Positions 1-5,493 of a stretch of DNA of 7,785 nucleotides are shown here, in pieces. Under the pieces are notes generated by a model. That model had not been told where the DNA came from and searched no databases. It saw only the letters and a list, made by a program, of their open reading frames with translations. The translations under genes and the position numbers were made by a program. Position 1 is the first letter of the stretch; each line of letters opens with the position of its first letter. The DNA comes from an uncultured Ruminococcus sp. (GTDB lineage: Bacteria > Bacillota > Clostridia > Oscillospirales > Ruminococcaceae): NCBI GenBank assembly GCA_946540705.1, contig CAMNJD010000161.1, forward strand, positions 1-7,785, in the 5' to 3' direction.

Positions 1-1
1 C

Positions 2-337
2 GGGCGCGCCGGCAGCTTTCTCGGCGAATATCAGGCGGGCGGCATCATCATTGTACTCGGGCTGCACAGCGACGGCAGGCCGATCGTCAGCAATTTCCCG
101 AGCTACGGCATGCACGGCGGAAAGCTGTTTCTGCGCTCGGACTGCGAGGGAATCCACTTCCCGCATCAGGTCTCGCACCGCATTGCGCAGGCGGAGGAGC
201 TCGCGGAGATCCGGCCCTTGATCGACGAGTTCTGCAAACATTTCGGCGGCAGTGCGGAGGAGATTCTTTCGGCAGACTTTACGCTCGTGACGCCCGACAG
301 CGGCAACCCCTATCAGCAGATGTATGTCGCAAATTAA
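2..337 (+). CDS. Glutamate synthase GXGXG-domain protein, C-terminal part (5' end outside window)
   Basis: The last 111 codons of a reading frame open at the left edge and ending in TAA. The translation begins GRAGSFLGEYQAGGIIIVLG and continues with a GMHGG turn, the glycine-rich repeat of the right-handed beta-helix found in domain 3 of the large glutamate synthase subunit. In glutamate synthase this domain is structural and helps position the FMN and glutaminase domains that move the glutamine amide onto 2-oxoglutarate. The tail runs through a helical stretch with EEL and EIRPLIDEFCKHF to a NPYQQMYVAN end. From memory this ending resembles the stand-alone GXGXG proteins of Clostridia, where glutamate synthase is split into separate genes; the window cannot show whether this copy is stand-alone or fused. 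It lies 15 nt before pyrG with no terminator between, so the two are probably cotranscribed. Confidence 0.85.
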   Translation, partial: GRAGSFLGEYQAGGIIIVLGLHSDGRPIVSNFPSYGMHGGKLFLRSDCEGIHFPHQVSHRIAQAEELAEIRPLIDEFCKHFGGSAEEILSADFTLVTPDSGNPYQQMYVAN

Positions 338-352
338 CGGAGGCTGTGCGGA

Positions 353-1951
353 ATGACAAAGTACATTTTTGTGACCGGCGGCGTCGTGTCCGGGCTCGGC
401 AAGGGCATCACGGCGGCCTCGCTGGGACGTCTGCTGAAAAGCCGCGGTCTGAAGGTCGCGGCGCAAAAGCTCGACCCGTATATCAATGTCGATCCCGGCA
501 CGATGAGCCCCTATCAGCACGGCGAGGTCTATGTGACCGAGGACGGCGCGGAGACAGACCTTGATCTGGGACATTACGAGCGCTTTATCGACGAAAACCT
601 CAACCGCTTTTCCAATCTCACGACCGGCAAGGTGTATGCGAATGTTCTGCATAAGGAACGTCACGGGGCGTATCTCGGCAAGACGGTACAGATCATCCCG
701 CATGTGACCGACGAGATCAAGCGGTTTATCTACAGCGTCGGCGAGAAGGAGAATGCCGATGTTGTCATCACGGAGATCGGCGGCACGACGGGTGATATCG
801 AAAGCCAGCCGTTTCTCGAGGCGATCCGCCAGCTCCGGACAGAGGTCGGCCGCGGGAATACGCTGTATATTCATGTAACGCTTGTGCCGTATCTGAAGGC
901 ATCCGGCGAGCACAAGTCCAAGCCGACGCAGCATTCCGTCAAGGAGCTGCAGGGGTTCGGCATTTCGCCGGACATCATCGTTCTGCGCACGGATGAGCCG
1001 ATCACCGACAGCAGCATCTTCACAAAGATCGCGGGATTCTGCAATGTCAAACCCGACTGCGTCATCGAAAACCTGACACTGCCGAATCTGTATCAGGCGC
1101 CGCTGATGCTGGAGAAATCACACTTTTCGGAGATCGTCTGCCGCGAGCTGCATTTGCAGACCCCGCCGCCGGATCTGACGGAATGGCAGGCGCTCTGTGC
1201 GAAGATCGCGTCCCCCGGAAAGCCGGTCACGATCGCGCTTGTCGGCAAATACGTGCAGCTTCACGATGCTTACCTGTCCGTTGCGGAGGCACTGCATCAT
1301 GCGGGCTATGCCTGCGGTGCGGCGGTGCAGATCGACTGGATCGACTCCGAGCAGCTCACGCCGGAGAATCTCGCAGAGACACTGGGCAGCGCCGACGGTA
1401 TCCTGATTCCCGGCGGCTTCGGTCAGCGCGGTATCGAGGGCATGATCCTTGCTGCGCAGTATGCGCGGGAGCAGAAAAAGCCGTTCCTCGGCATCTGCCT
1501 GGGCATGCAGATCGCGGTGATCGAATATGCGCGGCACATGGCAGATCTGCCGGATGCACATTCCGGAGAATTCGATCCGGACTGCGCACACAAAGTCATT
1601 GATTTCATGGCAGGGCAGTCCGAGAGCATTGACAAGGGCGGTACGCTTCGCCTCGGAAGCTGCCCCTGCGTGATCGCACCGGGCACGACCATGCACCGCT
1701 GCTACGGACAGCCGCAGATCGCAGAGCGGCACCGTCACCGCTATGAATTCTGCAATGCCTACCGCGATATATTGACCCGTGCAGGGCTTTGCATCAGCGG
1801 CACCTCGCCCGACGGCAGTCTGGTCGAGACTGTGGAGCTGACAGACCTGCCGTTCTATGTCGGGGTGCAGTATCATCCGGAATTCAAGAGCCGACCGAAT
1901 AAGCCGCATCCGCTGTTTACGGGGCTGATCGAAGCGGCGATGGAGAATTGA
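353..1951 (+). CDS. pyrG: CTP synthase (glutamine-hydrolysing)
   Basis: Makes CTP from UTP, ATP and glutamine in the cytosol, the last step of pyrimidine nucleotide synthesis. At 532 aa it is the normal family length. The N-terminal synthetase domain shows the P-loop GGVVSGLGKGITAAS (residues 9-23), DPYINVDPGTM (41-51) and EIGGTTGDIES (141-151). The C-terminal class I glutaminase domain (from about 292) has the oxyanion segment GGFGQRG (354-360), the nucleophile Cys382 in GICLGMQ, the ERHRHRYEF motif (458-466), and His508 and Glu510 of the triad in YHPE. No key residue is missing. The start at 353 is set by an ACGGAGG ribosome binding site at 337-343 and by the family-typical MTKYIFVTGG. It follows the glutamate synthase gene by 15 nt and precedes purF by 3 nt, so it lies mid-operon; no promoter of its own was seen. 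Confidence 0.99.
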   Translation: MTKYIFVTGGVVSGLGKGITAASLGRLLKSRGLKVAAQKLDPYINVDPGTMSPYQHGEVYVTEDGAETDLDLGHYERFIDENLNRFSNLTTGKVYANVLHKERHGAYLGKTVQIIPHVTDEIKRFIYSVGEKENADVVITEIGGTTGDIESQPFLEAIRQLRTEVGRGNTLYIHVTLVPYLKASGEHKSKPTQHSVKELQGFGISPDIIVLRTDEPITDSSIFTKIAGFCNVKPDCVIENLTLPNLYQAPLMLEKSHFSEIVCRELHLQTPPPDLTEWQALCAKIASPGKPVTIALVGKYVQLHDAYLSVAEALHHAGYACGAAVQIDWIDSEQLTPENLAETLGSADGILIPGGFGQRGIEGMILAAQYAREQKKPFLGICLGMQIAVIEYARHMADLPDAHSGEFDPDCAHKVIDFMAGQSESIDKGGTLRLGSCPCVIAPGTTMHRCYGQPQIAERHRHRYEFCNAYRDILTRAGLCISGTSPDGSLVETVELTDLPFYVGVQYHPEFKSRPNKPHPLFTGLIEAAMEN

Positions 1952-1954
1952 GTT

Positions 1955-3382
1955 ATGAGCATGATTCATGAAGAATGCGGCGTGTTCGGCGTCATGACCC
2001 CGCAGCCGGAAAATCTCGCGCACCTGACCTACTGCGGGCTGTTTGCATTGCAGCACCGCGGACAGGAGGGCTGCGGCATGACCGTCAACGATGACGGCGT
2101 ATTCACGACACACAAGGATCTCGGCCTTGCAGAGCATGTTTTTACGCCGCAGGTGCTCAGCGGATTCCCCGCCGGTACGATGGCGGTCGGACATACGCGC
2201 TACGGCACGACCGGCGGCAATCAGCGCCGCAACTGTCAGCCGATGGAGGTCAATCACCGCAAGGGGAAAATGTCGCTAGTGCATAACGGCAATCTCAGCA
2301 ATGCCGCGGCACTGCGCAGTGAGCTTGAGCAGCGCGGCGCGATCTTTCATTCGACGAGCGATACCGAGATCATTGCCTATATCATCACGCAGGCACGTCT
2401 GCGCACCGGCTCGATCGAGGAGGCAGTGCGGCTTGCAGTGTCCGAGCTGGAGGGCGCATTTTCGATGCTGGTCATGTCTGCACAGAAGCTGATCGCCGTC
2501 CGTGACCCGCACGGGTTCCGTCCGCTGTGTATCGGGACACTGCCCGGGGGCGGCTATGTGTTCGCGTCAGAGAGCTGCGCACTGACGGCTGTGGGTGCGG
2601 CGTTCCTGCGGGATGTCGAACCCGGTGAGATGATCGTCGTGACGCAGGACGGCAGGATGTGCGCTGACCGGCAGCTTGTGCAGACGCAGCCGAAAACGCT
2701 CTGTGTGTTTGAGTATATTTATTTTGCCCGCCCGGATTCGGTTCTGGACGGCGTTTCCGTTCATGCTGCACGGAAAGCGGCAGGGCGGATGCTTGCGGCG
2801 GCGCACCCTGCGGATGCGGATATCGTGATCGGTGTGCCGGATTCCGGACTGGATGCTGCACTGGGCTTTGCGGAGGCGTCCGGGATCCCTTACGGGATCG
2901 GCCTGATCAAGAACAAATACATCGGCCGGACATTCATCGCACCGACACAGAATGAGCGGGTCAGTGCCGTGCGGCTGAAGCTCAGTCCGATCCGGGAGAC
3001 CGTTGCGGGCAGGCGCGTCGTCCTGATCGACGACTCGATCGTGCGGGGCACAACGAGCCGCCGGATCGTGTCGCTGCTGCGGGATGCGGGTGCCGCAGAG
3101 ATTCACATGCGCATTTCGGCGCCGCCGTTCCTGCATCCGTGCTATTACGGAACAGACATTGATTCCGAGGAGAATCTGATCGCATGTCACCATACCGTCC
3201 CGGAGATCGCGGAAATGATCGGTGCGGACAGTCTGGGCTTTCTGCCGATTGACGCGCTGCCGCAGCTTGCCGGCTCCCGGCAGATCTGCACAGCCTGCTT
3301 CACGGGACAGTATCCGACCGCGACTGACCGTGCGGAATCCCGCAGCCGCTTTGAGCGCAAGCTCCATGCAGCGGAAAATTGA
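1955..3382 (+). CDS. purF: Amidophosphoribosyltransferase (PurF), Fe-S type
   Basis: Catalyses the first committed step of purine synthesis: glutamine plus PRPP gives 5-phosphoribosylamine. The 475 aa match the B. subtilis-type enzyme. After a seven-residue propeptide, Cys8 in EECGVFGV would become the N-terminal nucleophile of the Ntn glutaminase domain, with LQHRGQEG (32-39), GHTRYGTTG (79-87) and HNGNL (110-114) behind it. The phosphoribosyltransferase domain has the PRPP loop VVLIDDSIVRGTT (355-367). Cys250, Cys396, Cys445 and Cys448 match the four 4Fe-4S ligands of the Bacillus-type enzyme, whose cluster is oxygen-sensitive, in keeping with an anaerobe. A GGAG at 1942-1945 lies 9 nt before the ATG, inside the end of pyrG, so translation is probably coupled. 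Pairing purF directly with pyrG rather than with other pur genes is unusual. No terminator follows the stop codon. Confidence 0.98.
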   Translation: MSMIHEECGVFGVMTPQPENLAHLTYCGLFALQHRGQEGCGMTVNDDGVFTTHKDLGLAEHVFTPQVLSGFPAGTMAVGHTRYGTTGGNQRRNCQPMEVNHRKGKMSLVHNGNLSNAAALRSELEQRGAIFHSTSDTEIIAYIITQARLRTGSIEEAVRLAVSELEGAFSMLVMSAQKLIAVRDPHGFRPLCIGTLPGGGYVFASESCALTAVGAAFLRDVEPGEMIVVTQDGRMCADRQLVQTQPKTLCVFEYIYFARPDSVLDGVSVHAARKAAGRMLAAAHPADADIVIGVPDSGLDAALGFAEASGIPYGIGLIKNKYIGRTFIAPTQNERVSAVRLKLSPIRETVAGRRVVLIDDSIVRGTTSRRIVSLLRDAGAAEIHMRISAPPFLHPCYYGTDIDSEENLIACHHTVPEIAEMIGADSLGFLPIDALPQLAGSRQICTACFTGQYPTATDRAESRSRFERKLHAAEN

Positions 3383-3385
3383 TGC

Positions 3386-3414
3386 TTGACAATTCAGACC
3401 GGATATGATACGAT
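3386..3414 (+). promoter_or_regulatory. Sigma-70-type promoter of the glnA-ANTAR unit
   Basis: A consensus -35 TTGACA (3386-3391) is separated by 17 nt from a -10 TACGAT (3409-3414). The -10 is preceded by TG at 3406-3407, one base upstream, giving an extended -10. The start site should fall near 3421, leaving a 5' UTR of only about 26 nt with an AGAAGGAG ribosome binding site at 3431-3438. That is too short for a leader attenuator, so glnA is probably not under the RNA-based control seen before glnN. The promoter starts 4 nt after the purF stop, and read-through from purF into glnA is also possible. Confidence 0.85.
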
Positions 3415-3446
3415 AATGAGGAATTCAGAGAGAAGGAGTTGTTCGT

Positions 3447-4679
3447 ATGCTGAACGCATCTCAAAGTGAAGTACTGGAGCTGATCGGGAGCAGTGACATC
3501 AAATTTGTCCGGCTCGCGTTCTGCGATGTCTACGGTGTCCAGAAGAATATTTCGATTCAGGCGGCGGAGCTTTCGCGCGCATTCGAGAGCGGCATCGCAT
3601 TTGATGCGTCCTCTGTGCGCGGTTTCCGGGATCCGTCCCATTCAGACCTGTTCCTGTTTCCCGACCCCGCAACGATGGTGCTGCTGCCGTGGCGGCCGTC
3701 GCGGGGCGGCGTGGCGCGGTTTTTCTGCGATATCCGCAACCCGGACGGAACGCCGTTTTCTGCGGACTGCCGTCATTTTCTTGCCGATACCGAACGCCTC
3801 TGCAATCAGTTCGATCTGCGATGTTCCTTCGGCGCGGAGTGCGAATTTTATCTGTTTAAATGCGATGAAAACGGCAGCCCGACCGATATCCCGCTCGATC
3901 AGGCGGGCTATTTTGATATCGCGCCCGCTGACGGCGGCGAAAATGTCCGCCGGGAGATCTGCCTGACACTGGAATCCATGGGCATCCAGCCCGAGCGCTC
4001 GCATCATGAGCAGGGGCCGGGACAGAATGAGATCGACTTCCGCTACAGCAGCGCGCTGCTGGCTGCGGATCATGTCATTACGTTCAAGCAGGTCGTCAGC
4101 ACGGTCGCTGCACGGAACGGCCTCTGGGCATCCTTTCTCCCAAAGCCGATCATGACCGAGGCCGGCAACGGCTTTCATATCAACTGCTCGATCGCGCATT
4201 CCGACGTGACTGCCGCGCCGGATGAGGCGCTGTTCCGCTCGTTTATGGCGGGATTGCTGGAGCATACGCCGGAGATGACGCTGTTCTTCAATCCGCTGGA
4301 GAGCTCCTATGCACGGCTGGGGCGGGAGAAGGCGCCCAACCGTGTTTCGTGGTCGCCGAACAACCGCTCACAGCTCATCCGGATTCCGGCTGCTGCCGCG
4401 CCCTATCAGCGCATGGAGCTCCGGTCGCCCGATGCCTCTGCAAATCCGTATCTGGCATTTGCACTGGTCATGCGTGCGGGGCTGGACGGCATTCAGCGCG
4501 GGCTGACACCTCCGCCGCCCTGCAATGATAATCTGCTGGATGTGCCGGAGGAAATTCGTGTAAAGTATCCCGCTCTGCCCGTCAGTCTGTCCGAGGCATG
4601 CCGGATCGCATCCGCAAGCAGCTTTATCCGGGAGGCTGTGCCGAAGCATATTTTCGATGCTTATACGGCACAGGACTGA
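3447..4679 (+). CDS. glnA: Glutamine synthetase, type I, short form
   Basis: Expected reaction: ATP-dependent joining of ammonia to glutamate. The 410-aa protein has a GS beta-grasp domain (about 15-100) with FDASSVRGF (52-60), then the catalytic barrel. Candidate metal ligands are all present: Glu131 and Glu133 (GAECEFYLF), Glu188 and Glu195 (HHEQGPGQNEID), His244 (GNGFHIN) and Glu324 (MELRSPD). The arginines of the NRSQLIRIP segment (306-314) are kept. Three things differ from textbook enzymes. The flap, normally GYEAP, reads GREKAP (292-297), putting Lys295 where the catalytic flap glutamate is expected, with Glu294 just before it. The region carrying B. subtilis Arg62, linked to feedback inhibition, reads RDPSHSD. 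The protein stops about 20-30 residues early, lacking the C-terminal tail that braces the two hexamer rings. It is a clear GS family member; full GS activity is likely but not assured. The ANTAR gene follows after 3 nt. Confidence 0.92.
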   Translation: MLNASQSEVLELIGSSDIKFVRLAFCDVYGVQKNISIQAAELSRAFESGIAFDASSVRGFRDPSHSDLFLFPDPATMVLLPWRPSRGGVARFFCDIRNPDGTPFSADCRHFLADTERLCNQFDLRCSFGAECEFYLFKCDENGSPTDIPLDQAGYFDIAPADGGENVRREICLTLESMGIQPERSHHEQGPGQNEIDFRYSSALLAADHVITFKQVVSTVAARNGLWASFLPKPIMTEAGNGFHINCSIAHSDVTAAPDEALFRSFMAGLLEHTPEMTLFFNPLESSYARLGREKAPNRVSWSPNNRSQLIRIPAAAAPYQRMELRSPDASANPYLAFALVMRAGLDGIQRGLTPPPPCNDNLLDVPEEIRVKYPALPVSLSEACRIASASSFIREAVPKHIFDAYTAQD

Positions 4680-4682
4680 GCG

Positions 4683-5276
4683 ATGCTGAGCCGGTATCGC
4701 GAGAAAGAGGTTTTCATCATTTCCTCAAACGATAATTTCTGCCGCTATGTGCGGGACAATCTTCCCGACGGTGATTTCCGCATCGCGGGGACTGCGGGGA
4801 GCTGCACGGAGGCTCGCCAAAAAATGATCGGCCGGAGCTATGCGGTCGTCCTGATCAATATTCCGCTTGCGGATGAGAGCGGCACAGAGCTGTCCGGCGA
4901 TATCGCGGAAAACACGTCCGGATCGGTTGTTGCGGTCGTCAAAACGGAGCAGGAGACAGAGCTGCGGCAATATCTGGAGCCGTTCGGCGTATTTGTGCTC
5001 GGGCGTCCGTTCCCGCATTCGAGCTTTCATCAGGTGATGTTTGATGCGGCCTCCGCACAGGCGCGGATGCAGGTGGTGTCTATGGAGAATCAGCGGCTTC
5101 AGACAAAGCTGCTTGATCTGCGGATCATCAACCGTGCCAAGCTGGCGCTGATCCGGTATGTCGGCATGGACGAGAATACAGCACACAAGTTTATTGAGCA
5201 GCAGGCGATGAATCAGCGCATCTCCAAGCGGGATGCTGCGGAAAACATCCTAAAAACATATGAGCATCAAGGATAA
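4683..5276 (+). CDS. ANTAR-domain antitermination regulator with degenerate receiver (NitR-like)
   Basis: A 197-aa protein with an N-terminal receiver-like fold (about 8-125), a coiled-coil-prone linker (about 126-148, MENQRLQTKLLDL) and a C-terminal ANTAR three-helix domain (about 148-193; NRAKLALIRYVGMDENTA, then AMNQRISKRDAAENIL). ANTAR proteins bind paired RNA hairpins in nascent leaders and block intrinsic terminators. The receiver lacks its chemistry: the phospho-acceptor aspartate is Asn59 (VVLINIPL), the acidic pair near residues 14-15 is Ser-Ser, and the usual lysine before Pro-Phe is Arg108 (LGRPF). It is therefore unlikely to be phosphorylated, and no histidine kinase lies nearby. 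It starts 3 nt after glnA, with an AGGA at 4672-4675, so the two are probably coupled. Clostridial glnA-nitR pairs are the closest known arrangement. Its likely target is the glnN leader just downstream. Confidence 0.9.
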   Translation: MLSRYREKEVFIISSNDNFCRYVRDNLPDGDFRIAGTAGSCTEARQKMIGRSYAVVLINIPLADESGTELSGDIAENTSGSVVAVVKTEQETELRQYLEPFGVFVLGRPFPHSSFHQVMFDAASAQARMQVVSMENQRLQTKLLDLRIINRAKLALIRYVGMDENTAHKFIEQQAMNQRISKRDAAENILKTYEHQG

Positions 5277-5289
5277 ATCATAGGCAAAA

Positions 5290-5306
5290 TGTGAAACCTT
5301 GTGAAA
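5290..5306 (+). promoter_or_regulatory. Possible GlnR/TnrA-like operator or TGTGAAA direct repeat upstream of the glnN promoter
   Basis: TGTGAAA occurs at 5290-5296 and again at 5300-5306, a 10-bp step that puts both copies on the same face of the helix, with AT-rich flanks. Read differently, it is TGTGA, seven bases, TGAAA, which matches the Bacillus GlnR/TnrA box TGTNA-N7-TNACA at all fixed positions but one. Its centre is about 58 bp before the predicted glnN transcription start, where an activator could sit. GlnR/TnrA are mainly known from Bacilli, no such regulator gene is in view, and the same bases also resemble the start of glnN, so this is a weak call. Confidence 0.3.
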
Positions 5307-5320
5307 TTTTTATCAAGCAC

Positions 5321-5349
5321 TTGACAATCCCGCAAAAATATGCTATCAT
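5321..5349 (+). promoter_or_regulatory. Sigma-70-type promoter of glnN
   Basis: TTGACA (5321-5326), a 17-nt spacer and TATCAT (5344-5349), with an extended -10 TG at 5341-5342. The design is nearly the same as the glnA promoter, and both -35 boxes are followed by AT. Transcription should start near 5356-5357, just before the first hairpin of the leader. The sequence around it is clearly more AT-rich than the genes on either side. With this start the glnN leader is about 137 nt long. Confidence 0.87.
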
Positions 5350-5358
5350 GTATCACAG

Positions 5359-5414
5359 AAAACAGCAACGGCGCTGTTTCGGGTCTGACCCGAGGTGCCG
5401 CTGCTGTTTTTTTT
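5359..5414 (+). terminator. Intrinsic terminator (attenuator) in the glnN leader
   Basis: AACAGCAACGGC (5361-5372) pairs with GCCGCTGCTGTT (5397-5408) at 11 of 12 positions; the exception is A5368 against C5401. The stem can extend by two A-U pairs at its base, and the 3' arm runs into eight T (5407-5414). Hairpin 2 (5380-5392) sits inside the loop and is compatible with this form, whereas hairpin 1 is not. It lies downstream of the glnN promoter and 80 nt before the glnN start codon, which is why it is read as an attenuator. Since no other terminator follows the ANTAR gene, it would also stop read-through from the glnA unit. Confidence 0.88.
5360..5393 (+). promoter_or_regulatory. ANTAR-type antiterminator hairpins in the glnN leader
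   Basis: Hairpin 1 pairs AAACAGC (5360-5366) with GCTGTTT (5373-5379) around the six-base loop AACGGC (5367-5372). That loop has A at position 1 and G at position 4, the signature described for ANTAR-protein targets. Hairpin 2 follows with no linker: CGGGT (5380-5384) pairs with ACCCG (5388-5392) around a three-base loop, or a five-base loop if the last pair opens; it lacks the A1/G4 hexaloop. The 5' arm of hairpin 1 is also the 5' arm of the terminator at 5359-5414, so protein-stabilised hairpin 1 would stop the terminator from forming. The ANTAR gene ends 84 nt upstream. Confidence 0.75.
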
Positions 5415-5417
5415 GTT

Positions 5418-5468
5418 TATCTGCCGGGTACATGCGATCATGCACACACCGCATTGCTGCGGCAGATA
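5418..5468 (+). other. Stem-loop between the attenuator and the glnN ribosome binding site
   Basis: TATCTGCCG (5418-5426) and CGGCAGATA (5460-5468) are perfectly complementary over 9 bp and enclose 33 nt. Inside, CCGCA (5449-5453) can instead pair with TGCGG (5458-5462) around TTGC, which competes with the outer stem. No T run follows, so it is not a terminator. It ends 10 nt before the AAAGGA ribosome binding site (5479-5484). It may shield the RNA end or affect translation, or may simply be chance structure. Confidence 0.4.
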
Positions 5469-5493
5469 CAGAAAATGGAAAGGATGTATCATT

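Noticed and set aside
1118..2257. A 379-codon minus-strand frame across the end of pyrG and start of purF, with similar frames inside purF and glnA
   Set aside because: They have the same in-register shadow origin. The pyrG-purF one ends close to the single CTA codon in purF (near 2275), as expected for a by-product of codon use.
5395..5493. An N-terminal extension of glnN from GTG at 5395
   Set aside because: The codons lie in the 3' arm of the attenuator, no ribosome binding site precedes them, and the extension does not resemble GSIII.
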